From Rheinheimera maricola (lineage in GTDB: Bacteria; Pseudomonadota; Gammaproteobacteria; Enterobacterales; Alteromonadaceae), in NCBI RefSeq assembly GCF_016918075.2, contig NZ_JAERPS020000001.1, positions 620,001-684,000 on the forward strand: a stretch of DNA of 64,000 bases. Direction: 5' to 3'. Both the position numbers and the translations under genes were made by a program. The notes beneath the pieces are model-generated. The model did no database searches. It was not told the DNA's origin and was given only the letters and a program-made list of their open reading frames with translations. The first letter of the stretch is position 1. Each line of letters starts with the position of its first letter. Below, piece after piece: positions 18,920-26,821 of this stretch.

Positions 18920-19590
18920 CTGTGACACTCGGATTTTAGGGCCAGGATGCTTTGCTGTATTTTTTGTTCCAGTTCACCTCCCAGCGCAGCTTGCTGTACC
19001 GCAATGGCTTTTGCTCGTTTCAACGCTTCACTCAGCAGTGCAACAATGGCCGTAAACTGATTGCACTGCACATCGGGCTGGTTGGCAATAGCATACAAAA
19101 TTGCAACTGAATGGCTGTCAAAGGTAGTGTCGAAGTAATTGCCGGTTAACGGCAGTTCGATGTCGATCATTTCCTGTGCCAGAGGCGGCTTTAACTTGCC
19201 CCAATACAAGGTTGTGTGGATGCTGGGTACGGCGCCCTGCATATCAACGACGCCGGTTAGTAACGCCAGCGCGCCCACATCATCCCAGTATCGTTGGCGC
19301 AACTGTAAATTACCAATCAGTTCAGAGGGGCGGCGTAATTTATCGTGCTCATCCTTTACCGGCACGACTCTGATGGCTTTTAGCACCGGTAATGCCTCGC
19401 TAAGTGATAGTTCATCTGACAAACGCGGCATTTTTTCTTCCAATACATAACGAAAGTCCTCAAATAGTGCGGCGCGTTGATCTGTACTGGTTAAACCATA
19501 CTGAAACAGATGTAAATCAGAGCGTTGCTGCGCAAATGCCACAGCAGTAAAAAATAACAGCAGATTAGCTACAGCGACGGACAGGCGCAT
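18916..19590 (-). CDS. Secreted protein of unknown function
   Basis: Unrecognised protein of 224 residues with a signal peptide (MRLSVAVANLLLFFTAVAFA, cleaved before QQRSD). The mature part is mixed alpha/beta: LFEDFRYVLEEKMPRLSDEL is a likely helix, ALALLTGVVDMQG and SIHTTLYWGKL are strands, and the C-terminal 60 residues are helical with two cysteines. The strand-strand pattern recalls the companion encoded downstream, so the two may be distant relatives. The gene overlaps the preceding zinc-ribbon gene by 22 bases and the following gene by 4, so it is part of the same coupled module and probably acts in the periplasm. Confidence 0.68.
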   Translation of the reverse strand: MRLSVAVANLLLFFTAVAFAQQRSDLHLFQYGLTSTDQRAALFEDFRYVLEEKMPRLSDELSLSEALPVLKAIRVVPVKDEHDKLRRPSELIGNLQLRQRYWDDVGALALLTGVVDMQGAVPSIHTTLYWGKLKPPLAQEMIDIELPLTGNYFDTTFDSHSVAILYAIANQPDVQCNQFTAIVALLSEALKRAKAIAVQQAALGGELEQKIQQSILALKSECHR

Positions 19591-20111
19591 GTCAGCTCCC
19601 GGAACGATGTTTTTTGCGCAAAAGAAACACTGTGCAAGCGTATTGTTATACTGCAGTTTGCCGTCTGACGCTGGGCAAACGGTACCAAACCGCCGGGGCT
19701 TATGGTGTCGATAGTTCTGAGCTCTATGGCTCGTGTGTCACTGCCGTCAATAAGCTTTTTTTCGATATCCAGCCGGATATGTAATGGCTGGTACGGAGAG
19801 CCGTTACTGCTAAACTCTGCATGTGTCAGAATCGCGGCCCGGTTGCCCAAATTACTGGCAAACACGGCTATTTGTTTGGCGTCGCAACGAGTTAACGTAA
19901 ATTGCAAATCGGATGCTTGTGGTTCAAGTCTGTCGTAGACAAAAGTAAATGCCAGCGTGCAAATGGGGATCAAGGCAATCAGGCCACTGAGTACATTTCC
20001 TGACAGCCAGCGATAAGCCGGATTTTGGTATTCGTTGCAAGTGGTACATTTTTTTGCCATAACCGATAGCGGATGTGCGCATACCCGGCAGACTGTCTTA
20101 TCATTGCTCAA
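19569..20111 (-). CDS. Zinc-ribbon membrane protein of unknown function
   Basis: Protein of 180 residues that starts with a zinc ribbon (CRVCAHPLSVMAKKCTTC: two C-x2-C pairs), followed by one membrane segment (about 37-58, VLSGLIALIPICTLAFTF) and a C-terminal domain rich in beta strands that should lie outside the cytoplasm. Single-pass proteins with a short cytoplasmic zinc ribbon and a sensor- or binding-type outer domain occur in many bacteria; no function can be assigned. It overlaps the preceding peptidoglycan-binding gene by 11 bases and the following secreted-protein gene by 22, which suggests translational coupling. Confidence 0.68.
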   Translation of the reverse strand: MSNDKTVCRVCAHPLSVMAKKCTTCNEYQNPAYRWLSGNVLSGLIALIPICTLAFTFVYDRLEPQASDLQFTLTRCDAKQIAVFASNLGNRAAILTHAEFSSNGSPYQPLHIRLDIEKKLIDGSDTRAIELRTIDTISPGGLVPFAQRQTANCSITIRLHSVSFAQKTSFRELTCACPSL

Positions 20112-20418
20112 AACCTAAGGCCTCAAGTAAGGTTGCACTGATCTGTCCGTCTACCTTCATAGCGTTTTGCTGCTGATATGCGTTTATCGCTTGCCGGGTT
20201 CGCGGGCCAATAATGCCGTCTGCCTTACCGGTGTCAAACCCCAGGCTACTAAGCTTTTCTTGTACCGCGCGGACCAAATTTTCTGGCCATTGGTTGTTGT
20301 CGGCCGGGCGATGTTGTAATTCTCCGGCAACTGTTATGCTGACAGTGGTTGACGTCAGACATAATGCGATAAAGCTTTTTAGCAAGCTACGTTTGGAGTG
20401 TGAATGAATAGCGGGCAT
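20101..20418 (-). CDS. Small secreted peptidoglycan-binding (PG_binding_1) protein
   Basis: Protein of 105 residues. The start at the ATG at 20416-20418 is chosen because GGAG lies 8 bases upstream and a hydrophobic signal follows (LLKSFIALCLTSTTVSITVA). The mature part is almost only a PG_binding_1 domain: VRAVQEKLSSLGFDTGKADG, then GPRTRQAINAYQQQN and ISATLLEALGF. Such domains bind cell-wall peptidoglycan and are usually fused to enzymes; here the domain stands alone. It is the first gene of a four-gene minus-strand chain with overlapping ends, divergent from the yfiF-like gene across 221 bases. Confidence 0.8.
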   Translation of the reverse strand: MPAIHSHSKRSLLKSFIALCLTSTTVSITVAGELQHRPADNNQWPENLVRAVQEKLSSLGFDTGKADGIIGPRTRQAINAYQQQNAMKVDGQISATLLEALGFEQ

Positions 20419-20639
20419 GGTGCTGACTCCATGGTGTTGAGCAGAAATTGGGCACAGGGTCTTAAATGGTGAAATCTGTAAACTGCACACGCCATTGCCA
20501 GCTCAGTATAGTTCGCAATTTCAATAGTTCCAATCGCGCTGCACCATGGTGGAAAAAGCATAAGTAATGTTGGCGTTGAGCTGGTAAAATCGCTAGCAGT
20601 ATTGAATGTTTACGGCGCAGCGGTGCCAGCAGGATTTTT

Positions 20640-21524
20640 ATGTCACAACACAAAAGCAAAAGCACAAAAACAGCCAACCCACTGCATAAACCCTGGACCA
20701 AAGAGGCTGGTGCAAAAAACGCAAGGCCTGCAGCGAACAAAGCCCATCGCTCTGCAGGGGCAAAACCGCAGGCGAGTAAAATGCCAAAATCTGTGCAGGA
20801 TAATGAAGGCAAGGTCTATGGTGACAACGCGTGCAGGGTGTTGTTTGCGCAGCGACCAGACAGTGTGATCCGTTTGTATGTGTCGCAGCAGCTGGCACCG
20901 AAATTTGCTGATGTGATGAAGTACTTAGCCGCAGTAAAAAAGGCCTATCACATTGTCGATGATGCCGAGTTGGAAAAAGTCGCCGGTAGCGGCCATCATG
21001 GTGGCGTGGTGTTGCTGGTTAAACGCAAACCGGCACAGGCACTGGCGCAATATCTGCAGCAAAAAGGCCGCAAACGCGACTGTCTGTTAGCCTTAGATGG
21101 CGTTGGCAACCCGCATAATTTGGGCGCTATTACCCGCAGCTGTGCGCACTTTGGTGTTGGTGGCATTATTATGAAACAGCCTGAATTGTTGCAATCGGGC
21201 GCTGCTCTGCGTACTGCTGAGGGCGGTGGTGAGTTTGTTGATGGCTTAAGTTGCGACAACCTGCCGCTGGCATTGCAGCTGTGTAAAGAAGCTGGTTATA
21301 CACTTATAACCACCTCCAGCCATGGCGGCAGCTCGTTATACAACACAGCATTGCCTGCCAAAGTGGTGGTGGTGTTTGGCGAAGAGATGTTTGGTGTGTC
21401 GCAAAACGTGGCGAAAAGCGCTGATATTGCGCTGCAAATACCGGGTTCCGGCAAGGTAGAGTCGCTCAATGTCAGCGTCGCTGCCAGCCTGATCTTAGGT
21501 GAATGGTACCGCCAGCAATTGTAA
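20640..21524 (+). CDS. yfiF: TrmH/SpoU-family RNA 2'-O-methyltransferase, YfiF-like
   Basis: SPOUT-class methyltransferase of 294 residues. The first ~60 residues are a basic, low-complexity extension rich in Lys, followed by a substrate-binding domain (YGDNACRVLFAQRPDSV, then the GSGHHGGVVLLV segment) and the catalytic TrmH domain with knot motifs DGVGNPHNLGAITRSC, VVVFGEEMFGVS and IPGSGKVESLNVSVAA. The Asn-Asn-Leu-Gly type motif and SLNVSVA are hallmarks of 2'-O-ribose methylation. It matches E. coli YfiF by architecture; RlmB is shorter at the N terminus. AGGA lies 6 bases before the ATG. It is a single gene. Confidence 0.88.
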   Translation: MSQHKSKSTKTANPLHKPWTKEAGAKNARPAANKAHRSAGAKPQASKMPKSVQDNEGKVYGDNACRVLFAQRPDSVIRLYVSQQLAPKFADVMKYLAAVKKAYHIVDDAELEKVAGSGHHGGVVLLVKRKPAQALAQYLQQKGRKRDCLLALDGVGNPHNLGAITRSCAHFGVGGIIMKQPELLQSGAALRTAEGGGEFVDGLSCDNLPLALQLCKEAGYTLITTSSHGGSSLYNTALPAKVVVVFGEEMFGVSQNVAKSADIALQIPGSGKVESLNVSVAASLILGEWYRQQL

Positions 21525-21585
21525 AGCTAGACGGCACTATACTGCTGTTTTAGTTGCTGTGCCTGGCAGCAGCTTACGTCTAGCT
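21525..21585 (+). other. Nested inverted repeat (possible RNA stem) after the yfiF-like gene
   Basis: AGCTAGACG (21525-21533) pairs perfectly with CGTCTAGCT (21577-21585), and inside it CTGCTG (21542-21547) can pair with CAGCAG (about 21567-21572). It begins directly after the stop codon of the methyltransferase gene. No T-run follows, so a classical intrinsic terminator is unlikely; a processed 3' end or structured RNA is possible. Confidence 0.5.
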
Positions 21586-21852
21586 GCTTGCCGTGTTGCA
21601 TCACTGCAATTAACCCCCCACTGCTCATGCCGGTTTAATATGGCTACTTATTGTCATTTAATTATCAATTAAATGTAATGTAATTCCCTATTTTGTAGCT
21701 GGTTATTCCTGTCCTTACGGCTAGTCTTGATAGACTGCCGGGCTGGTGCTGATGTACCGTCTGAAGTAGCTGTGGTTAACAGCCGGCGAGTGAGTAGTCG
21801 GCGGCAACCGAAAAGCCTGAACAGAGTAGGTACAGTGAGCAGGGAGAGACTT
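21586..21852 (+). promoter_or_regulatory. Upstream region of the DUF2589 cluster with a perfect AT-rich palindrome
   Basis: The gap between the yfiF-like gene and the DUF2589 gene is 328 bases in all. It contains CATTTAATT-ATC-AATTAAATG (21655-21675), a perfect 9-base inverted repeat that could be an operator, followed by about 180 bases of probable 5' leader. A frame open from TTG 21727 is continuous with the DUF2589 gene, but AGGGAGAG sits before the ATG at 21853 and decides the start there. No small gene or RNA family is recognised. Confidence 0.45.
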
Positions 21853-22461
21853 ATGCCAAATTTGGTACAGGAACTCAACAGTTTAGATTTTAGCGTTTAT
21901 ATCGGCGGACCGTTGCAGGCCGCTGTGCAGGCACAACATGCGGCATCTATGTCGCAGGTGAGTTTTATTCAGGCAGTTGGGTTTGAAGATAGCGGCGGCG
22001 GCAAAGCCTTACGCTATGTCGACTTTGAATTTACCAAGTCAACACCTAACCCGCATGTTGGCAAAACGGCGCAGCAATTGACCGATGAAGGTTTGCCACC
22101 AGGTACCGATGTTACCAGCAATTTTATTTCAACCGACGTTGCGATAAAGGTGCCGTTTTTAACCATGCTAACCATACCGGCTTTGCGTATTGAAGAAATG
22201 ACCATTGACTTCAATGCCAAGCTTACCTCTACCGAAACCTCCAATGTGTCGAGTGAATTTGCTGCCAGTGCTGAGCTGGGCATCAATTACAAGATTGTAA
22301 ACTTTAAAGCGTCGGCGTCGTACAAGCGCTCGTCGACACGCGGGGTAAGTGTAGAGAAAACCTATAACCTCGGCGTTAAGGTAACGGCACTGAATGACGA
22401 AATTCCGGCCGGGCTAGACCGCATTTTGACTATGCTGGAAGACAGTATTGTCAGTGCCTGA
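21853..22461 (+). CDS. DUF2589-family protein
   Basis: Protein of 202 residues matching the DUF2589 pattern: an N-terminal helix with AVQAQHAASMSQVSFIQ, a strand YVDFEFTK, then KVPFLTMLTIPALRIEEMTI, which is the signature of the family, and a long beta-rich C-terminal part with KVTALNDEIPAGLDRIL. The function of the family is unknown. There is no signal peptide or membrane segment. The start has a strong ribosome binding site, AGGGAGAGAC. Two further genes of unknown function follow on the same strand (gaps of 63 and 5 bases). The next protein begins with the same MPNL tetrapeptide and may be a distant relative. Confidence 0.75.
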   Translation: MPNLVQELNSLDFSVYIGGPLQAAVQAQHAASMSQVSFIQAVGFEDSGGGKALRYVDFEFTKSTPNPHVGKTAQQLTDEGLPPGTDVTSNFISTDVAIKVPFLTMLTIPALRIEEMTIDFNAKLTSTETSNVSSEFAASAELGINYKIVNFKASASYKRSSTRGVSVEKTYNLGVKVTALNDEIPAGLDRILTMLEDSIVSA

Positions 22462-22524
22462 TTGGCGTTAGCACAGGTTTTGGCCGGTGGCGCTGCTGCC
22501 GGCCTTTTTAACAGGGATATCAGC

Positions 22525-23229
22525 ATGCCGAATTTAAACGAATACCTGGGCAGTATTATTAGCAGCATTACCAACGCCAGAGTTATGGCGGATATTCAAA
22601 CGGTAAAAGTGGCTGAAGAGTACGCCAAACATGACTTACTTAAACATTTTGCTGTGCCGCATATGCGCGTAGGTGATGTGGAACTTACTATTCCGGTGGC
22701 ACTGGATGTACTGACAGAAAAAACGGAAACCCAGTATCAACCGATTGATAACACTAAATTTAACAGTTTAATCTACAAAGAGCTGACTAACAGCCTGGGC
22801 CGTACCAGCTTGCCGGCGAAAGCCTCTAAGGCGTTACGTGCTGCATTAACCGAGCAAACTCATAGTTTGGAGCAGTCGCTACGCATTAAACAAGATATGG
22901 CACCGGTTGCAGAATATAGCCAACTGGCTGCCCGTCAATTAGTACAACTGGCAGAAGAATATCAGCTGGTTAGCCGTGAAAGCCTGCCGAAGCTTAATAT
23001 AGAACAAATAACGTCCAGAGTAGTAGCGGCTGCGACACAGGAAATTAAGGTACTGAGCCAGCGCAAAGTGATTGAAAATTTAAATGTAATTGCCGAGTCG
23101 CATAAGCTGCGCGAAGAAAAGCCAGAGAACATTATTTATATCAAACTGAAAATCTCGGAAGACGGCATGGAGTGGCAGCAGATGGAAAGCAGCAACGGTG
23201 AAATTAGCCGCCGTTTGTTGCCGGAATAA
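22525..23229 (+). CDS. Unknown protein of the DUF2589 cluster
   Basis: Protein of 234 residues with no named family that I recognise. It begins MPNLNEYLGSIISSITNARV, followed by a segment VGDVELTIPVALDVL that recalls the VP-x-L-x-x-IP region of the neighbouring DUF2589 protein, then a long helical middle (about 90-195) and a C-terminal strand region (NIIYIKLKISEDGMEWQQ). No signal peptide is present. The start at 22525 has CAGGGAT upstream; a longer frame from TTG 22462 has no such site. It sits between the DUF2589 gene and a third unknown gene and is probably cotranscribed. Confidence 0.65.
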   Translation: MPNLNEYLGSIISSITNARVMADIQTVKVAEEYAKHDLLKHFAVPHMRVGDVELTIPVALDVLTEKTETQYQPIDNTKFNSLIYKELTNSLGRTSLPAKASKALRAALTEQTHSLEQSLRIKQDMAPVAEYSQLAARQLVQLAEEYQLVSRESLPKLNIEQITSRVVAAATQEIKVLSQRKVIENLNVIAESHKLREEKPENIIYIKLKISEDGMEWQQMESSNGEISRRLLPE

Positions 23230-23234
23230 CTGCC

Positions 23235-23789
23235 ATGCAAAAATCGACTGTACATTTAGTTAACGCGTTAACTGACTTGCTGCTGCAGTTTCCGGCATTA
23301 GTAACCGGGTTTGAACGCAAGCAACCGCAGGCACTAACGGCATTGCAAAGTTGGATTGCAGCAGCTGAACAACTACTAAGTAGTTATGGCTTAGTGGCCA
23401 GTGCCGAGTTGGCTGGGTTGCGTAGCAAGCTTACCGCACCGGTGCACCGTGACGAGCATCGCGGCCAATTACGTAAACAGCAATTACGCGAAGCGGTTGA
23501 GATATTGTACCCATTACAGCAATGCCTGCAGCAAACTTTGACGCCATATCAGCAAAAGCTGCAACAGAGCGCTGAGTTGATCCGGCATTTGCTCAGTGTG
23601 ATCAGCCAGAGCGGGGCGCTGCATTACGATGCGGCGGCGGGTTTTGACAGCTTTGTGCAGCAATTGTGGCAACTGATTGGCCAGCATGAGCAGTTAAAGG
23701 CCGGTGCGGTGCAGCTGCGAAGCTGGTTATCGCAACAGGACATTATCCTGCTGTTGGCGCAAGAGGTTAATCCAGCTGATTTTCCGTAA
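23235..23789 (+). CDS. Helical protein of unknown function, third gene of the DUF2589 cluster
   Basis: Protein of 184 residues, almost wholly helical and rich in Leu and Gln, with a likely coiled-coil segment ([20 protein letters not shown] and the following 60 residues). I do not recognise the family. It starts 5 bases after the preceding gene, so the three genes form one unit. There is no signal peptide. Its 3' end overlaps the convergent DUF1653 gene by 23 bases. Confidence 0.6.
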   Translation: MQKSTVHLVNALTDLLLQFPALVTGFERKQPQALTALQSWIAAAEQLLSSYGLVASAELAGLRSKLTAPVHRDEHRGQLRKQQLREAVEILYPLQQCLQQTLTPYQQKLQQSAELIRHLLSVISQSGALHYDAAAGFDSFVQQLWQLIGQHEQLKAGAVQLRSWLSQQDIILLLAQEVNPADFP

Positions 23790-24033
23790 CCGCATCGGGT
23801 TTGCTTTGGCTGATAAACAAAAAGCGTGGTAGCAATTCACCGGCAATGTCGACGTTTTCAGAAAACATGTGCAGCGGCCTGGCCCAAAGGCCAAAATCGC
23901 CGTACAGCGCGCGGTAAATTACCAACCATTGCTCGGTTTCGCTATGGCGTGCGCAGTCAATTACCTGATAATACGCCCCTTTATAGTGCTGATAGTAGCC
24001 AGGTTGAATAGGGGGCTTAAGTGCGTTGTTCAT
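23767..24033 (-). CDS. DUF1653-family protein
   Basis: Small protein of 88 residues with the DUF1653 signature: [23 protein letters not shown], then [20 protein letters not shown]. The function is unknown; members are small cytoplasmic proteins. The start at the ATG at 24031-24033 has GAGAG 6 bases upstream and lies inside the 3' end of ruvX, overlapping it by 17 bases, so translation may be coupled. It is the last gene of the gshB-yqgE-ruvX run. Confidence 0.82.
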   Translation of the reverse strand: MNNALKPPIQPGYYQHYKGAYYQVIDCARHSETEQWLVIYRALYGDFGLWARPLHMFSENVDIAGELLPRFLFISQSKPDAVTENQLD

Positions 24034-24433
24034 ACCAACTCTCAAAGATAATTTTTGCCGATAAACTGTCTACTTTGTCTTTTGCCAGATTGCGATAGCC
24101 ACCTTCGGCAAACAGCATGCTGCGTGCTTCTGTGGTTGTTAGGCGTTCGTCATGTAATTCTACCGGCAAGCCAAAACGGCCGTGCAAGCGGTTGGCAAAT
24201 TTACGTGTACGCACGGTAAACGGCTGCTCGGTGCCGTCCATATTCAATGGCAGGCCTACCAGTAATAGTTGCGGTTTCCACTCGTTAATCAGTTTTTCCA
24301 GTTGGCTCCAATCAGGCGTACCGTCTTGTGCTTTTAGCGCGCTAAGCAGTGAGGCGGTGCCGGTAAGTTCCTGACCTACCGCCACGCCGATGCTTTTGGT
24401 ACCGTAATCAAAGGTTAAAATGGTGCGACTCAT
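24017..24433 (-). CDS. ruvX: Holliday junction resolvase-like RNase H-fold protein RuvX/YqgF
   Basis: Protein of 138 residues, the normal length for RuvX/YqgF. The RNase H-fold active site begins [15 protein letters not shown] (Asp9), followed by [16 protein letters not shown] and [15 protein letters not shown] with acidic residues. In E. coli YqgF is linked to 16S rRNA 5' processing and has a resolvase-like fold. Its ATG overlaps the stop of yqgE (TAATG). Order gshB-yqgE-yqgF is conserved with E. coli. Confidence 0.93.
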   Translation of the reverse strand: MSRTILTFDYGTKSIGVAVGQELTGTASLLSALKAQDGTPDWSQLEKLINEWKPQLLLVGLPLNMDGTEQPFTVRTRKFANRLHGRFGLPVELHDERLTTTEARSMLFAEGGYRNLAKDKVDSLSAKIIFESWYEQRT

Positions 24434-24990
24434 TAAGCGTGACCGGCCTCATTGGTTAGCTGCCACGGCTTAATGCCAATTTTTGCGGTGGCACTTTGCC
24501 ATTTTTCGGCATGAGTTAAATCAAAAATAATACCGCTGTCGGCCGGAATAATTAACCAGGCGTTATCGGCAATTTCCTGCTCCAACTGTCCGGCTGTCCA
24601 GCCAGCATAGCCCAGCGCCAGAATAAATTTTTCTGGTGCGTTGTCGGTGGTTAAATCAAACAAAATATCTTTTGAGGTGGTAACCATCAGCTCGTCGTTT
24701 AGCCGCATACTGCTGCTGTAGCCTTCTTTGGCGGTGTGCAATACAAAACCTCTGTCATGCTGCACCGGGCCGCCGGCACAAACGTGCGCAGTAGCCGCTG
24801 TGCTTGTGGCATCAAATTCAATTTGCAGCTGTTGCAGCAAATCGGCTACTTTTACTTCTAACGGGTGGTTAATAACAATACCCATGGCGCCTTCATCATT
24901 GTGCTCACAAATATAGGCAACACTGCGTTTAAACAGCGGATCATCTAACGACGGCATAGCAATTAAAAAATGATTCTGAAAATTCTGCAT
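24433..24990 (-). CDS. yqgE: YqgE/AlgH family protein (UPF0301)
   Basis: Protein of 185 residues beginning [18 protein letters not shown], with [20 protein letters not shown] and the central YVCAGGPVQ-like segment ([17 protein letters not shown]), all typical of YqgE/AlgH. The biochemical role is not established; AlgH was linked to alginate regulation in Pseudomonas. It lies between gshB and ruvX, with a one-base overlap with ruvX, as in many gammaproteobacteria. Confidence 0.93.
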   Translation of the reverse strand: MQNFQNHFLIAMPSLDDPLFKRSVAYICEHNDEGAMGIVINHPLEVKVADLLQQLQIEFDATSTAATAHVCAGGPVQHDRGFVLHTAKEGYSSSMRLNDELMVTTSKDILFDLTTDNAPEKFILALGYAGWTAGQLEQEIADNAWLIIPADSGIIFDLTHAEKWQSATAKIGIKPWQLTNEAGHA

Positions 24991-25014
24991 AGTGACCTCG
25001 ATACAACGTGGTTG

Positions 25015-25977
25015 TCACTGGCGTGCTGCCAGCAGCTGCTCAATTTCATCAAATAACAAACCGGTGATGCTGATTGGAAACGCCGCTTCAATTTCGCGGA
25101 TACAAGTTGGGCTGGTAACGTTTATTTCGGTTAGCTTGTCGCCGATAACATCCAGGCCGACAAAAATTAACCCTTTGGCTTTTAAAGTTGGTGCTACCGC
25201 ATTGGCAATGGCCAGGTCAGACTCTGACAAGGGTCTGGCTTCACCACGGCCGCCGGCTGCCAGGTTACCGCGGGTTTCGCCGCTGGCCGGTATGCGTGCT
25301 AAACAGTATGGCACGGGTTTACCGTTTACCACCAGAATTCGTTTATCACCGTCACTGATTTGCGGAATAAAGCGCTGCGCCATAGCATAGCGGTTGCCAT
25401 GTTCGGTTAGCGTTTCAATAATAACGCTGACATTGGCGTCGCCCGGCTTTAAACGGAAAATAGACGCGCCGCCCATGCCGTCCAGGGGCTTTAATATTAC
25501 ATCTTGTTCAGTCTGGTAAAAGGCCTTTAAACGTTTAGCATCGCGGCTAACCAGGGTTTTCGGCGTATGTTGGCTAAACCAGCTGGTGTACAGCTTTTCG
25601 TTGGCATCGCGCAGGCTCTGCGGTTTATTAACAATTAAGGTGCCTTCATCTTCTGCCCGCTCCAGCATGTAGGTGGCATAGATATATTCAGTATCAAACG
25701 GCGGATCTTTACGCATTAAGATCACATCCAGCTCGCTAAGTGCGATGTCTTGTTCGCTACCAAACTGATACCAAGCAGCCGGATCTTCCCGCACTGTCAA
25801 TAGTTTAGTGGCTGCGCGGGCTTGGCCCTCCAGTAAATATAAATCAGCCATTTCCATATAGTGGATTTGATAACCGCGCTGCTGTGCTTGCAGCAACATG
25901 GCAAAGCTGGAGTCTTTTTTGATATTGATAGCCGATATCGGGTCCATCACTATGCCAAGCTTAACGGGTTTACTCAT
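25015..25977 (-). CDS. gshB: Glutathione synthetase
   Basis: ATP-grasp ligase of 320 residues that joins gamma-glutamylcysteine and glycine. Family features are clear: KLGIVMDPISAINIKKDSSF at the N terminus, MRKDPPFDTEYIYATY, VLKPLDGMGGASIFR in the ATP-binding part, and the glycine-rich loop segment AAGGRGEARPL. The C terminus has INVTSPTCIREIE. The length matches E. coli GshB (316). It lies between rsmE (9-base gap) and yqgE (24-base gap), the same order as in E. coli. Confidence 0.96.
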   Translation of the reverse strand: MSKPVKLGIVMDPISAINIKKDSSFAMLLQAQQRGYQIHYMEMADLYLLEGQARAATKLLTVREDPAAWYQFGSEQDIALSELDVILMRKDPPFDTEYIYATYMLERAEDEGTLIVNKPQSLRDANEKLYTSWFSQHTPKTLVSRDAKRLKAFYQTEQDVILKPLDGMGGASIFRLKPGDANVSVIIETLTEHGNRYAMAQRFIPQISDGDKRILVVNGKPVPYCLARIPASGETRGNLAAGGRGEARPLSESDLAIANAVAPTLKAKGLIFVGLDVIGDKLTEINVTSPTCIREIEAAFPISITGLLFDEIEQLLAARQ

Positions 25978-25986
25978 GTTGTGTCC

Positions 25987-26715
25987 TCAGGCCAGATCGC
26001 CAAATTGCAGTTGTAATGCACTGATTGCGGTAAGTGCGGCGGTTTCAGTGCGCAGTACCCGCGGCCCCAACTGAATGCCGTTAAAACCGGCTGCCGTGGT
26101 ATGTACCATTTCCTGCTCACTAAAGCCGCCTTCAGGGCCTATTACTAACCGGATATCAGAGTTGGGTATAAGCGTCTTAATGGTGTCTTTGGCCCACGGA
26201 TGCAAGGTTAGTTTTAATTCTTTTGTGTCTTGAGCCAGCCAGCTATCGAGTGATATCGCCGGGTGTACTGTCGGTACCACACTGCGGCCACTTTGTTCGC
26301 AGGCACTGATAGCAATTTTTTGCCATTGCTCATTGCGTTTGGCTAAACGTTCACCGTCCAGTTTTACACCGCAGCGCTCGGTAAATAGCGGGGTAATTTC
26401 AGTCACACCCAGCTCTACCGCTTTTTGAATAGCAAAATCCATGCGGTCACCGCGCGATATACCCTGGCCCAGATGAATTTTTAGCTGTGACTCCACCGGG
26501 TTTGGCTGCTGAGAGGTGGCAATAACGTTTACGCGTTTTTTATCGCTACTGCTGATACGGGCAGGGTAGTTAAAGCCATCGCCGTTAAACAGCAGCAACT
26601 CGCTACCCACGGCCATGCGCAGCACACGGCCGACATGGTTGGCCGCATCGTCGTCAAGAGCAAACTCGTGGTTAAGTGCAATAGCACCCTGGTGATAAAT
26701 TCTTGGAATACGCAT
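25987..26715 (-). CDS. rsmE: 16S rRNA (uracil1498-N3)-methyltransferase
   Basis: SPOUT methyltransferase of 242 residues starting MRIPRIYHQGAIALNHEFAL. The catalytic knot shows VIGPEGGFSEQE and LGPRVLRTETAALTAI, which are diagnostic for RsmE. It methylates U1498 in the decoding region of the small subunit. It heads the rsmE-gshB-yqgE-ruvX run on the minus strand; upstream lies the terminator of the AbgT transporter gene. Confidence 0.95.
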   Translation of the reverse strand: MRIPRIYHQGAIALNHEFALDDDAANHVGRVLRMAVGSELLLFNGDGFNYPARISSSDKKRVNVIATSQQPNPVESQLKIHLGQGISRGDRMDFAIQKAVELGVTEITPLFTERCGVKLDGERLAKRNEQWQKIAISACEQSGRSVVPTVHPAISLDSWLAQDTKELKLTLHPWAKDTIKTLIPNSDIRLVIGPEGGFSEQEMVHTTAAGFNGIQLGPRVLRTETAALTAISALQLQFGDLA

Positions 26716-26773
26716 ACAAACTTCAGCAACTGAATAATGCCGTTATGGTAGCAGGCGGCAACGGCAAGCGACA

Positions 26774-26802
26774 GAAAAAACAAACCCTGCCGCAGCAGGG
26801 TT
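26774..26802 (-). terminator. Intrinsic terminator of the AbgT-family transporter gene
   Basis: On the minus strand AACCCTGC-TGCG-GCAGGGTT is followed by TGTTTTTTC, a strong hairpin with a T-run 20 bases after the stop codon. Confidence 0.88.
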
Positions 26803-26821
26803 GTTGTTAAGTTAGCCAGCT

